Below are positions 1-8,504 of a DNA stretch of 64,000 nt, piece by piece. Numbering within the stretch: the first letter of the stretch is position 1; each line of letters starts with the position of its first letter. The position numbers and the translations under genes are program-made. Source of the stretch: Alkalihalobacillus sp. BA299 (GTDB taxonomy: Bacteria > Bacillota > Bacilli > Bacillales > Bacillaceae_F). Below the pieces are notes generated by a model. It worked only from the letters and a program-made list of their open reading frames with translations, was not told the DNA's origin and did no database searches. The stretch spans positions 159,036 through 223,035 of the forward strand of contig NZ_JAFLJM010000008.1 in NCBI RefSeq assembly GCF_017745675.1, given 5' to 3'.

Positions 1-207
1 GACAGTGAAACTGATTTAGGTAAACCACAAATCATTAATGATGTTCGACCTTATCTTCAACAAAAGCTCGATGCGTTAAAGGCTCACAAGACACAAATGC
101 AGGAAGTCGTCCGGCAAACAGAAATTGCCCTGCAAGAAAGCAATGATGAAGCGGTTGACCGATTAAAATATGAACGTTTTTGGCTTTACCCTTTTGGCGA
201 TGAATAA
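1..207 (+). CDS. 3' end of an unidentified protein (68 residues visible)
   Basis: Frame 1 is open from the first base to a TAA at 205-207. The visible 68 residues are polar and look helical, with many Gln, Glu and Lys (LQQKLDALKAHKTQMQEVV region), and end in an aromatic stretch FWLYPFGDE. This could be the C-terminal helix of a regulator or scaffold protein, but I do not recognise the family. A strong terminator follows directly, so the gene is the last of its transcript. Confidence 0.7.
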   Translation, partial: DSETDLGKPQIINDVRPYLQQKLDALKAHKTQMQEVVRQTEIALQESNDEAVDRLKYERFWLYPFGDE

Positions 208-256
208 AAATACCCCCACTAAACCTTGCATTGGTTTAAAAGTGGGGGTATTTTTT
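206..256 (+). terminator. rho-independent terminator
   Basis: A long perfect stem pairs AAAAATACCCCCACT plus AAACC with GGTTT plus AGTGGGGGTATTTTTT, ending in a T run. It starts inside the stop codon region of the upstream gene. The rest of the stretch to 401 shows nothing else convincing. Confidence 0.9.
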
Positions 257-401
257 ATTAACGGATTCCGTTAGGGGGATAGAAAATCAAACAGCACACG
301 TCAAGTCGCATACGAATTTGCATAGTTTTTAACATAAATTAACAGTATAAATAGAAAGCAATGAAAATCCCTTTTCTAACGTGTTATAAGACCTGACATC
401 C

Positions 402-668
402 TTAATAAACTTTATAAACTTGCCCTGTCTGAGCACCTTCAACACTCTTCACAAATGCATTCGCAACTTTGTTAGCTGATACTGGATTAAAGCCTTTAAA
501 AAATTCTCCATATTTGTCTAAGGATTCTTCTAGGACGTTTGGACTTACAGTATTAATCCGTATATTACGTTTCAATTCAATTGCTGCAGATTTGACAAAA
601 CTAGCAATCGCACCATTAGCCATAGCTGCTGAACTGCCTTTTAAAAATAGGGGTTTGAACTTTACCAC
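402..668 (-). pseudogene. short-chain dehydrogenase, C-terminal remnant
   Basis: The 88 residues match the last part of a roughly 200-residue short-chain dehydrogenase: GSSAAMANGAIASFVKSAAI, then IRINTVSPNVLEES and a closing VEGAQTGQVYKVY. The whole N-terminal Rossmann half, with the glycine-rich nucleotide motif, is missing, and upstream in frame a stop occurs within eight codons of the GTG. No ribosome site precedes it. It is a truncated relic. I cannot say what the intact enzyme reduced. Confidence 0.75.
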
Positions 669-814
669 TTTATTGAATTTCCTAACCCGTTAGTGAAAAA
701 GCGATCCTCCATTGTTGAAGCATCGCCCGTTTGTTTAAGTGTAACATTTCACATATTTCTATTTCGCCACCGAATTAAAAACTCCTTTTTACTTCGCACC
801 CTTATAGTATCAAC

Positions 815-1255
815 TTACCTAAAATTTCCCTCATACATTTTAATCCAATCTTTTACTGTCAACATAGAGACGAGTTCGCCAATAAGCTGAAAAGGAATTT
901 TTCTGGGATTAGTAAATCGAATACAGCTTTTCCCCATATTTAACTTTGTATCCATATGATTAGGGTATTCTTTTTGAAACCATTTAAATAATTCTTGGTC
1001 AGCATAAACCCCCATATGATATACAGCTATATGATTTTTTTGTGCCGTAATACTAATAAATGGTAAAGGAGTATCCTTTTTACAATGGTATCCATCTGGA
1101 TAAGTAGCTAACGGGACCACGTAAGATGGCATGCCATATTGCATTTCAAATACAAAACCACTTGGGATACTTTGATCAATTACTTTTTTAAGTGTTATGA
1201 ATGAGTCTCTCCATTTAGTTTCCACATTGTCTATATATTGATCTATTTCAGACAC
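815..1255 (-). CDS. DUF1801 family protein
   Basis: This 146-residue cytosolic protein has the DUF1801 (YdhG-like) layout: an N-terminal helix with KWRDSFITLKKVI, a GFVFEMQYGMPSYVV strand region, then FISITAQKNHIAVYHMGVYA and a C-terminal part with MGKSCIRF. The start is GTG with an AGGAG about nine bases upstream. The biochemical role of the family is poorly defined; some members are linked to iron handling, which is only family knowledge. It stands alone, between a broken dehydrogenase and glnA. Confidence 0.8.
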   Translation of the reverse strand: MSEIDQYIDNVETKWRDSFITLKKVIDQSIPSGFVFEMQYGMPSYVVPLATYPDGYHCKKDTPLPFISITAQKNHIAVYHMGVYADQELFKWFQKEYPNHMDTKLNMGKSCIRFTNPRKIPFQLIGELVSMLTVKDWIKMYEGNFR

Positions 1256-1436
1256 TTAATTTTACTCCTATTTAGTCTTGATAACAAGTTTCATACTCAC
1301 CTTTCATTAGCAATACTCTTCTTCAAGTAATCTTCTATAGTTTAAGAACATTATTTCACAATCTATACATATACTTTTACACAAAATTGCATTTTCCTTT
1401 TGAAGGTTCTAATTTTCAGATAATTGGTTACACGTG

Positions 1437-1469
1437 AAACACCGCACAGCTAATGACTGTGCGGTGTTT
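1437..1469. terminator. hairpin downstream of glnA
   Basis: A 13-bp stem, AAACACCGCACAG with CTGTGCGGTGTTT around a 7-base loop, lies just past the glnA stop codon. The better T-rich tail is on the plus strand, but the position fits the end of the glnA transcript. Confidence 0.75.
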
Positions 1470-1482
1470 ATTTTTATTTTTA

Positions 1483-2838
1483 TTAGAATTTTGCTTGATA
1501 GCTATCAATTTCCCAACCATGAACAGCTGTTCTAAAGCTATCATATTCAGCACGTTTCAATTCGATATACTCACCAAAGACATGATCTCCTAATGTTTCT
1601 CGTCCAATTTTACCTTCCTCTAGTGCATTGACTGCAGCTTCTAGGCTTGTAGGTAAGTTACGAATTCCACGTTCTTTTAACTCAGCAGGTGACATGCTGA
1701 AAATATCATCTACAACTTCAGCTGGTACATCTAGATTACGGTTAATTCCGTCAAGTCCTGCAGCAGCAATAATAGCATATGCTAAGTAAGGATTTGCAGA
1801 TGGGTCTGGACAACGGATTTCTACACGAGTTCCTGCTCCGCGTGTTGCTGGAATACGGATAAGAGCAGAACGGTTTGATGCAGACCAAGCAACATAGCAA
1901 GGTGCTTCGTAACCTGGAACTAGTCTCTTATAAGAGTTTACTAGCGGGTTAGTAACAGCTACGAAATTATCAATATTGTCTAGTAAACCAGCAATAAATT
2001 TGTAAGATTTCTCAGAAAGCTGACGGCTGTCGTTTTCGTCATAGAATGCATTTTCTTGCTTTGCGATATCAAACAATGAAATATTTACGTGCATTCCACT
2101 ACCATTTGCTCCTGCAATTGGTTTTGGCATAAATGAAGCGTGTAAACCAAATTGTTTAGCTACTGTTTTAACAACCCATTTATACGTTGTTGCATTGTCA
2201 GCAGCACCTAGTGCATCAGCATACTTAAAGTTAATTTCATGCTGTCCTTCAGCAACCTCATGGTGAGATGCTTCGATTGTGAAGCCCATTTCTTTTAACG
2301 TTCGATAGATTGCTAGACGAACTTTTTCACCATAGTCATGTGGTGATGGCTCGAAGTATCCACCAAGATCTTGTGTATTTAATGTAGGACGTCCTTTTTC
2401 ATCTGTCTCGAATAAGAAAAATTCTAACTCTGGTCCAACACTAATGGAATACCCTTGCTCTTTTGCTTTCTCTTCTGTTCTTTTTAGTACGTGGCGAGGG
2501 TCTCCTTCAAAATCCGTTCCATCTGGGTTTTTTACGCCGCAAAGAAAACGAGCTTCTGAGTAGCCTTCTTCAACCGACCATGGAAGAACGCAAAATGTAT
2601 TTAAGTCTGGCATTAAGTATAAGTCTGATTTATTAATTGGAGAAAATCCTGTGATTGATGAACCGTCAAACATCACTTTTCCTTCAGCACATTGGTCAAT
2701 TTGCTCTGCTGTAACCGTTACATGCTTTAATGTACCTTCAATATCAACGAATTGCATATGAATAAGCTCCACATGCTTTTCTTTAATAATCTCTTTAATC
2801 GCCTCTAAAGTTAACTCTTTTGTAGAAACTGTACTCAT
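1483..2838 (-). CDS. glnA: glutamine synthetase, type I
   Basis: This enzyme makes glutamine from glutamate, ammonia and ATP in the cytosol and is the main ammonia-assimilating step. Family landmarks run in order: MFDGSSITGF near residue 60, VGPELEFFLF near 135, NGSGMHVNIS near 260, the ATP and glutamate loop with NPLVNSYKRLVPGYEAP near 300, and RIPATRGAGTR near 345. ATG at 2838 is chosen over the upstream TTG because it sits about nine bases after AAGGGAAG. There is no glnR beside it, unlike the glnRA operon of Bacillus subtilis, yet two perfect GlnR/TnrA boxes lie upstream, so nitrogen control is expected. Confidence 0.95.
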   Translation of the reverse strand: MSTVSTKELTLEAIKEIIKEKHVELIHMQFVDIEGTLKHVTVTAEQIDQCAEGKVMFDGSSITGFSPINKSDLYLMPDLNTFCVLPWSVEEGYSEARFLCGVKNPDGTDFEGDPRHVLKRTEEKAKEQGYSISVGPELEFFLFETDEKGRPTLNTQDLGGYFEPSPHDYGEKVRLAIYRTLKEMGFTIEASHHEVAEGQHEINFKYADALGAADNATTYKWVVKTVAKQFGLHASFMPKPIAGANGSGMHVNISLFDIAKQENAFYDENDSRQLSEKSYKFIAGLLDNIDNFVAVTNPLVNSYKRLVPGYEAPCYVAWSASNRSALIRIPATRGAGTRVEIRCPDPSANPYLAYAIIAAAGLDGINRNLDVPAEVVDDIFSMSPAELKERGIRNLPTSLEAAVNALEEGKIGRETLGDHVFGEYIELKRAEYDSFRTAVHGWEIDSYQAKF

Positions 2839-2858
2839 TATCAAACACTTCCCTTTCG

Positions 2859-2942
2859 TGTAATCTTAATTAACATCTCTTGTTATCTTCTATTTTAAAT
2901 AATCATATAATTTCTGCAATGATTTTGTTAGATTATCTGACA
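2859..2942 (-). promoter_or_regulatory. glnA promoter with two GlnR/TnrA boxes
   Basis: Two sites match TGTNA-N7-TNACA without a mismatch: 2859-2875 (TGTAA-N7-TAACA) and 2926-2942 (TGTTA-N7-TGACA). Between them on the minus strand lies a promoter, TTGCAG (2914-2919), 16-base spacer, TAAAAT (2892-2897). One box lies just upstream of the -35 and the other downstream of the start point, an arrangement suited to nitrogen-dependent control by GlnR and TnrA. Confidence 0.8.
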
Positions 2943-2952
2943 AAGAGATTTT

Positions 2953-3110
2953 AAGAAAAGTAAAAGCACCCGTATAGTGGCGTATGGACTGGAGCACTCG
3001 TATGAGATAAAGGAAACACAATGAAGGTTAGTGAATTAATGTTGACTTATTGTACGGGGGTCAGAGAAGTCTCATTAGTCTGTGGGCGCTTGCGCTAGAT
3101 ATCTTGAAAA
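2953..3110 (+). repeat. dispersed intergenic repeat, copy 1 (diverged)
   Basis: About 155 bp that match, with divergence, the copy at 37437-37609. Shared blocks include GTATGGACTGGA, GAGATAAAGGAAACAC, GTTAGTGAATTRATG, GGGCGCTTGCGCTAGA and the closing TCTTGAAA. The ends pair with each other (AGCGCCC-type against GGGCGCT), so it can fold. It fills most of the 330-bp gap between glnA and cshA. Confidence 0.7.
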
Positions 3111-3160
3111 AGGTGACAGGCACCGTTAACAAACTGAAGTGTTAAACGTGCCTGTCACCT
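3111..3160. terminator. terminator hairpin of cshA
   Basis: The arms AGGTGACAGGCAC-GTTAAC and GTTAAAC-GTGCCTGTCACCT form a stem of about 18 bp. The GTGCCTGTCACC core recurs in other hairpins of this window (for example 34339-34377), suggesting a favoured terminator sequence. Confidence 0.8.
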
Positions 3161-3172
3161 ATTATGTTAGTC

Positions 3173-4663
3173 TTATTTCTTTTTTCGGGAAGCGCCAACT
3201 CTTACCTTGCTATTTTTTGATTGACCACCTCTTGAACCGCCTTTACGATCACGGTCACGATCTTTGTTTCCGCGACCGTAACCACCGCTGCCTTTTCCTT
3301 TACCTTTCCCTCTGCCACCGCCAGATTTAAATCCTTTGACACGTAACGGTGCTTCTTCTGTTAACTTGATTGGAACATCATTTGGCTCTTTTGTTAACAT
3401 CTTTAAAGCCGCAGAAAGTAACGTTACAGAATCGGTTTCTTCAAGAAGCTGTTCAGCTGACATTCGATACGATTGGAAATCATTTTCATCGATCGTTTTC
3501 AATAAACTTTCCACCGTCATACGAAGTTGTCCTTCCATTGCCTCAGCTAATGTTGGAACAGGTCTTCTCGTAATTTTACGGTTCGAAGTTTTTTCAATCG
3601 TTTTTAAGTGTGTTAATTCTCTTGGTGTAACAAGTGTTAATGCTAGGCCTTTATTTCCGGCACGACCTGTACGACCAATACGATGAACATAGCTTTCAGG
3701 ATCTTGCGGAATATCGAAATTATAGACGTGAGTCACACCCGTAATATCCAATCCACGTGCTGCGACATCTGTTGCAACAAGAACTTCGACTGTTCCTTCC
3801 TTAAACTTCTTAATGACACGGTCACGTTGGTTTTGGTTAATATCACCATGTAAGCCTTCTGCACCGTATCCACGTTTATTCAAAGCTTCAGCTACTTCGT
3901 CAACACGACGCTTCGTTCGACCAAATACAATCGCGAGCGTCGGCGAATGAATGTCCAACATGCGACAAAGCACATCAAATTTTTTCGATTCCGGAACTTC
4001 CATATATTCTTGTTCAACATTTGCAGTTGTAATCTCTACGGATTTAACTACAATTACTTCTGCATCTGGCTTCATAAACTTTTCTGCAAGTCCACGAATT
4101 TGTTTAGGCATCGTTGCTGAGAACAATAACGTTTGACGCTCACTCGGGACTTCTTTCAAAATCGTTTCAATGTCCTCAATGAAGCCCATATTTAACATTT
4201 CATCTGCTTCATCTAAAATCACCATATCAATCGTGTTCATTTTAATCGTTTTACGACGCATATGGTCCATAAAACGTCCCGGTGTTGCGACGATAATTTG
4301 TGGTTTACGCTTTAATGCCTTAATTTGGCGAACGATATCTTGTCCTCCATAAATCGGTAAGGCTTTAACTCCGCGAAGGTTTCCAATTTTGTTTAGCTCT
4401 TCCGCTACTTGAACTGCAAGCTCACGGGTAGGTGCTAATACTAGACCTTGAATCGTCCCCGCATCAACATCCATCTTTTCAATTAACGGGATTCCAAAAG
4501 CTGCTGTTTTTCCTGTTCCTGTTTGTGCTTGTCCAATCACATCTTTTCCTGCAAGTAATGTTGGGATCGTTTGTTCTTGAATAGGCGTTGCCTCTTCAAA
4601 CCCCATTTCTGTAATCGCTCGGACAATTTGATGGTTTATTCCAAAATCATAAAAAGTTGCCAA
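3173..4663 (-). CDS. cshA: DEAD-box RNA helicase CshA
   Basis: An ATP-dependent RNA helicase that in Bacilli acts in the RNA degradosome, ribosome assembly and cold adaptation. All signature motifs are visible: Q motif [10 protein letters not shown] near 25, Walker A AQTGTGKT near 47, PTRELAVQV near 82, [10 protein letters not shown] near 150, SATMP near 182, and [10 protein letters not shown] near 325. The tail from about residue 430 is rich in Gly, Arg and Lys and ends [11 protein letters not shown], as in CshA rather than the shorter paralogues. The length of 496 is usual. A cold-shock gene lies just upstream as a separate transcript. Confidence 0.93.
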   Translation of the reverse strand: MATFYDFGINHQIVRAITEMGFEEATPIQEQTIPTLLAGKDVIGQAQTGTGKTAAFGIPLIEKMDVDAGTIQGLVLAPTRELAVQVAEELNKIGNLRGVKALPIYGGQDIVRQIKALKRKPQIIVATPGRFMDHMRRKTIKMNTIDMVILDEADEMLNMGFIEDIETILKEVPSERQTLLFSATMPKQIRGLAEKFMKPDAEVIVVKSVEITTANVEQEYMEVPESKKFDVLCRMLDIHSPTLAIVFGRTKRRVDEVAEALNKRGYGAEGLHGDINQNQRDRVIKKFKEGTVEVLVATDVAARGLDITGVTHVYNFDIPQDPESYVHRIGRTGRAGNKGLALTLVTPRELTHLKTIEKTSNRKITRRPVPTLAEAMEGQLRMTVESLLKTIDENDFQSYRMSAEQLLEETDSVTLLSAALKMLTKEPNDVPIKLTEEAPLRVKGFKSGGGRGKGKGKGSGGYGRGNKDRDRDRKGGSRGGQSKNSKVRVGASRKKK

Positions 4664-4843
4664 TGTATCTTATTCTCCTTTGTATCTAAAATTATTTGTA
4701 GAGCACGCACTTATATTTTATATCGTTTGCTTTTTTGATCAGAATTATCATATTCAAATAAAGATGTAATTATTTAAAAAACCACTTTGAAAATAATCTA
4801 AATTAAGAGCCATTAAATGGAAGGAAAAGTAAAATGAAGAAAA

Positions 4844-4871
4844 GCCATATTCCAGTCATATGGAATATGGC
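4844..4871 (-). terminator. terminator of the cold-shock gene
   Basis: A perfect 10-bp stem, GCCATATTCC with GGAATATGGC, around an 8-base loop, followed on the minus strand by TTTTCTT. It lies 26 bases after the cold-shock protein stop codon. Confidence 0.8.
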
Positions 4872-4897
4872 CATTATCTTAACGTATATTTAATCGA

Positions 4898-5197
<300 letters not shown>

Positions 5198-5264
5198 TCA
5201 GGTTCCTGACTTTTTAACACTAATGTAACTATATTACTTTTTACGCTAAAAAGCAAATCGAACA

Positions 5265-5762
5265 TTAACGGTTCGTTACCGTTTCCGGATACAAATCATG
5301 ATTCATTAGCCGGAAATTCGCCATTTCTTCATACTTTGTACCTGGTCGTCCATAGTTACAGTAAGGGTCAATTGAAATTCCCCCACGTGGTGTGAATTTC
5401 CCCCAAACTTCAATATATCTCGGGTTCATCAATTTAATTAAATCATTCATAATTGTATTTACACTATCTTCATGGAAATCACCATGATTCCGGAAGCTAA
5501 ATAAATACAGCTTCAACGACTTGCTTTCAACCATTTTAATATCCGGAATATAGCTAATATAGATCGTTGCAAAATCAGGTTGTCCTGTTTTAGGACAAAG
5601 CGTTGTAAATTCAGGGCAATTAAATTTGACAAAATAATCTCTTTCTGGATGCTGGTTATCAAAAGTCTCTAATACACTAGGATTATATTCATAGTTGTAC
5701 TTTGTATTTTGGTTACCTAATAGCGTTACATCTTGTAAGTCTTCATCTTTCCGACCGACCAT
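5265..5762 (-). CDS. queF: NADPH-dependent preQ0 reductase QueF
   Basis: QueF reduces the nitrile of 7-cyano-7-deazaguanine to preQ1, a step on the way to queuosine in tRNA. It is 165 residues, like the Bacillus enzyme. The catalytic cysteine lies in [13 protein letters not shown] near residue 55, followed by the QueF motif [20 protein letters not shown] near 92-111, with the substrate-binding Glu and His. No other queuosine biosynthesis gene is adjacent, and I find no preQ1 riboswitch in the 70 bases upstream, so it appears to be a single-gene unit. Confidence 0.95.
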   Translation of the reverse strand: MVGRKDEDLQDVTLLGNQNTKYNYEYNPSVLETFDNQHPERDYFVKFNCPEFTTLCPKTGQPDFATIYISYIPDIKMVESKSLKLYLFSFRNHGDFHEDSVNTIMNDLIKLMNPRYIEVWGKFTPRGGISIDPYCNYGRPGTKYEEMANFRLMNHDLYPETVTNR

Positions 5763-5832
5763 TGTTTTTCCACCTTTCTATACCGGAATTAATTATAGGT
5801 AGATCGCCAAACGTTGTCAATGGGTTGATACA

Positions 5833-6927
5833 TTACACTTTTGGGTGATTTGAAGGTTTACCTTCGCTCGGAAAGACTTGCAGATTGTTTTGGTAGCTAA
5901 TATCATCTGGATCGAGTCCGTTTCCTAATGAACCATAGACGTTCCCCGCCCGAGGGTCGACTAATTCTTTATGCTGATAATAGATGCGCGGAGTTTTAAA
6001 TAGGGCAATCATCGCTTTTAAAAAAGGCATCTCGTGGTATCGTTCAGGCCAATTTTGCTTGATATGCGCTTTCACTAATGGATAATATTTTGGACTAATC
6101 GATGGAAACAGATGATGTTCTGTATGATAAGAAAAATTAAAATGAATCGCATCCACCCATTTCGGCACGGTTACTGACAAACTGTTCGCTAACGGGTCGT
6201 TGACAGGTACGAGCGGATTGAGCCGGTGATTTGTTGAAATATAAGCCATTACAATAAAATTCGCAATCAATAATGGGAGTAAGAAAACAAAAAACCAGTT
6301 GGCAAACCCAATCCATAACAGAACACCAATCCATGAAGCCCAAGGTAAAATAAACTGTAGCCAAACTTTGGGCCGGTTTCTCGGATTAAAGTCTTTTATA
6401 TAAATCGTAAACATTCTTAATGAATGAGCAGTAAATGTCATCGCTAACGAGAGTAAACTAAATGACGCTCGAATAAATAATGGCACTCGATACAATAAGC
6501 GTACAAACGGCTTTTGAGCCAATTGTTCAGCACTAATCCACGCATCAGGATCTTTATGTTCATCCTGAGTATGAACATGGTGATTCATATTATGCCATTT
6601 TCTCCAAAGACTTGGTCCTGTACATAATGGCCAAAAAGTAATTGCTCCTAAAAGGTCACGAAGCCAAGGTTTCCTAACAACGGTGCCATGAAGAATTTCA
6701 TGACCTAAAAATCCAAGACTTGCATAGCATGCTCCTAAAACGATCGCAATCAATAAGTTAAACCAGACGTTTAATTCTAAAAAACCAATAGCTAGAAATC
6801 CTGCAACGATAACAATAAGAAAAGCCAGCCCACCTAAAAGACGAGAAGGTACGGGCTTAAATGCCTCTTTAGGGAGGTGGGGTTTAATTCTTGCTGCATA
6901 CCAAGATAATGATTCGTATTCCTTCAT
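5833..6927 (-). CDS. membrane fatty acid desaturase
   Basis: A 364-residue integral membrane di-iron desaturase that would introduce double bonds into lipid acyl chains and so tune membrane fluidity. The three histidine boxes are present: HEILH near residue 97, HNMNHH near 133 and HTEHH near 270. Hydrophobic pairs of helices lie near 30-75 and 190-230. The C-terminal 60 residues are polar. It is transcribed alone from a good promoter at 7068-7096, and its leader carries a 7-bp tandem repeat. Whether it acts on phospholipid or acyl-CoA cannot be told. Confidence 0.87.
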   Translation of the reverse strand: MKEYESLSWYAARIKPHLPKEAFKPVPSRLLGGLAFLIVIVAGFLAIGFLELNVWFNLLIAIVLGACYASLGFLGHEILHGTVVRKPWLRDLLGAITFWPLCTGPSLWRKWHNMNHHVHTQDEHKDPDAWISAEQLAQKPFVRLLYRVPLFIRASFSLLSLAMTFTAHSLRMFTIYIKDFNPRNRPKVWLQFILPWASWIGVLLWIGFANWFFVFLLPLLIANFIVMAYISTNHRLNPLVPVNDPLANSLSVTVPKWVDAIHFNFSYHTEHHLFPSISPKYYPLVKAHIKQNWPERYHEMPFLKAMIALFKTPRIYYQHKELVDPRAGNVYGSLGNGLDPDDISYQNNLQVFPSEGKPSNHPKV

Positions 6928-7008
6928 TTCATGCTCCTTCCAAATTTAACAATTTCTTCATATTACATGACTTAGTTTTCCTAACATTACTTCTTTTTAA
7001 TCCAAAAA

Positions 7009-7063
7009 TTTCTTCTTTCTTCTTTCTTCTTTCTTCTTTCTTCTTTCTTCTTTCTTCTTTCTT
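7009..7063. repeat. heptanucleotide tandem repeat (TTTCTTC)7 plus a partial copy
   Basis: Seven perfect copies of TTTCTTC plus six bases run without interruption. On the transcribed strand this is a polypurine GAAGAAA tract that begins about where transcription of the desaturase should start and ends 82 bases before its start codon. Tracts of this type change length by slipped-strand mispairing. Confidence 0.95.
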
Positions 7064-7067
7064 AGTT

Positions 7068-7096
7068 ATCGTACCAATACGAATCAGGAAAATCAA
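7068..7096 (-). promoter_or_regulatory. sigma-A-type promoter of the desaturase
   Basis: On the minus strand TTGATT (7091-7096) is followed after 17 bases by TACGAT (7068-7073). The expected start point, near 7061, falls at the edge of the heptanucleotide tract. Confidence 0.65.
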
Positions 7097-7159
7097 TTTG
7101 TATTTATTACCTGGTTCTAATATCTAATATTATTAGTTAATATTAGATTAAATTCATTT

Positions 7160-7735
7160 TTATAAATCCACCATCTCATCAGGTCGTATATCCTTACTTT
7201 GATTGAACATTCGTTCCAAAAGGATTTCAGGTTTCTTCTCAACAATAAGCAAGTCTACATTCGCTTGCGGCATAAATCCTGCCTGTGCCGCTTTTTTTAA
7301 TAAATCATTTAATGGATCATAGTAATTTAACACATTCAATGCACCTATTGGTTTTTTATGGATGCCAATTTGGGCCCAGCACATCACTTCTAATAACTCT
7401 TCAAACGTGCCGATGCCTCCAGGTAGAGCAATATACCCATCCGCAAGATCTGACATCAGTGCTTTTCGTTCGTGCATCGTTTCCGTTTCATGAAATTCGG
7501 TTAATAGTGGGTGAACTTTTTCCTTAGAAAATAGGTTCGTCGGCATGACACCGGTCACTTTACCACCATACTGTAAAACACTGTCGGCGATTCTCCCCAT
7601 TAATCCAATTTTCGAACCACCATACACTAATTCAATCTTTTGCTTTGCTAAAATTTGTCCTAATTGAGCTGCTCCTTGCTCAAATTCCGGACTCGCCCCT
7701 GCATTTGAACCTGCAAACACACATATCTTTTTCAT
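7160..7735 (-). CDS. LOG family protein (nucleotide 5'-monophosphate phosphoribohydrolase)
   Basis: A 191-residue Rossmann-fold protein of the LOG/TIGR00730 family, whose studied members cleave the ribose phosphate from cytokinin-type or AMP nucleotides. It opens with KKICVFAGSNAGASPEF, has LVYGGSKIGLMGRIAD near 40, and the signature PGGIGTFEELLEVMCWAQ near 105-122, with the preceding MHERKALM. The length is usual. Bacterial substrates are mostly unknown, so the activity is family knowledge only. The gene stands alone; its C-terminal third from about residue 150 is less conserved. Confidence 0.87.
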   Translation of the reverse strand: MKKICVFAGSNAGASPEFEQGAAQLGQILAKQKIELVYGGSKIGLMGRIADSVLQYGGKVTGVMPTNLFSKEKVHPLLTEFHETETMHERKALMSDLADGYIALPGGIGTFEELLEVMCWAQIGIHKKPIGALNVLNYYDPLNDLLKKAAQAGFMPQANVDLLIVEKKPEILLERMFNQSKDIRPDEMVDL

Positions 7736-7869
7736 CGTGTCTCTCCTAATCCAATAATCTTTTCTAAATTATATTGTACCATTCTGAGCAACTTAACATA
7801 GAGAGGACATTTGATTAGAACTACTAATTTTTATAAGGCCATTAAACCATTTTCGCTCCAAGCATGTAC

Positions 7870-7898
7870 TTGATTAAAGGACAATGACAAATTACGAT
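7870..7898 (+). promoter_or_regulatory. probable promoter of the small basic protein / ywbE unit
   Basis: TTGATT (7870-7875), 17-base spacer, TACGAT (7893-7898), about 90 bases before the first start codon of the pair. Confidence 0.55.
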
Positions 7899-7992
7899 AA
7901 TCGTTTAGAATAGAACCATTATTAAAGTGTAAAAAAATTATGCTTATGATACGCTGTTAAAGAGCAAATTAACATTAAAGGAGTTTTCAACG

Positions 7993-8199
7993 ATGTCTAG
8001 ATCCAATCAAGATCAAGAAAAGCAGCTAACAGAAAAGAAGAAAATCAATCTCCAAGATGCGATCAAACAACAGCTTGCCAATAAAAAGAAGAATCAAGGA
8101 TTAGGAAATTTAAGCACTCACGCTTCGAGCCAGCCGAAAAAGATGAAAAGCCAGCAAACGAAAAAGATTAATAATCAACGGAAGCGGATGGGTACGTAA
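7993..8199 (+). CDS. small, very basic hypothetical protein
   Basis: A 68-residue protein with a clear AAAGGAG ribosome site. It is made almost wholly of Lys, Gln, Asn and Ser (EKKKINLQDAIKQQLANKKK in the middle, QQTKKINNQRKRMGT at the end), has no membrane segment, and is probably disordered. Its stop codon overlaps the ywbE start by one base (TAATG), so the two are translationally coupled. I do not recognise the family. The charge suggests nucleic acid or ribosome contact, which is inference. Confidence 0.75.
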   Translation: MSRSNQDQEKQLTEKKKINLQDAIKQQLANKKKNQGLGNLSTHASSQPKKMKSQQTKKINNQRKRMGT

Positions 8200-8402
8200 T
8201 GAACGGACAAAACCGTAGTGCCATCTCACCAGGCCTTGAAGTTAATATTGTCTTGAAACAGGATCAACGAACAGGAAAATTAACAAACGGTATCGTAAAA
8301 GATATATTAACGAAATCAAGCTTTCATCCTCACGGGATAAAAGTTCGCCTTCAAAGCGGCGCTGTTGGCCGAGTTAAAGAAGTCCTGAATCCTCAAAAAT
8401 AA
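8199..8402 (+). CDS. ywbE: YwbE family protein
   Basis: A 67-residue protein matching the YwbE family of unknown function. It contains GLEVNIVLKQDQRTGKLTNG and then HPHGIKVRLQSGAVGRVKEV, a pattern typical of a small beta-barrel. It overlaps the upstream small basic protein by one base. The stop codon lies inside the left copy of a 98-bp direct repeat, and at the right copy the same last bases of ywbE are found next to glnS, which shows that ywbE and glnS were once convergent neighbours. Confidence 0.85.
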   Translation: MNGQNRSAISPGLEVNIVLKQDQRTGKLTNGIVKDILTKSSFHPHGIKVRLQSGAVGRVKEVLNPQK

Positions 8403-8495
8403 ACCAATTACTGCAAAACAAAAGCCAGGCACCTCCATTACACGTTTGGAGAGCCTGGCTTTTATGCTTTTGTAATCCTTCAATTATAATTTAAA
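8398..8495. repeat. 98-bp direct repeat, left copy (island boundary)
   Basis: Identical base for base to 20433-20530. It contains the last bases and stop of ywbE, the shared terminator hairpin (8420-8463, AAAGCCAGGC with GCCTGGCTTTT) and, on the minus strand, the last four codons and stop of glnS (TTTAAATTATAA). Here the glnS piece is a stray fragment, since no glnS gene follows. It is the left boundary of the 12-kb block. Confidence 0.95.
8420..8463. terminator. bidirectional terminator, left copy
   Basis: The stem AAAAGCCAGGC-CTCC with GGAG-GCCTGGCTTTT carries A and T runs on both sides and can serve both ywbE (plus) and the peptidase gene (minus). Confidence 0.85.
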
Positions 8496-8504
8496 TTCTG
8501 GCAC

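Noticed and set aside
5763..5832. preQ1 riboswitch before queF
   Set aside because: The gap is only 70 bases and lacks the hairpin and A-rich tail of that class.
6891..7127. Plus-strand frame across the heptanucleotide tract
   Set aside because: It is antisense to the desaturase start, has low-complexity Phe/Leu content from the repeat, and no ribosome site.
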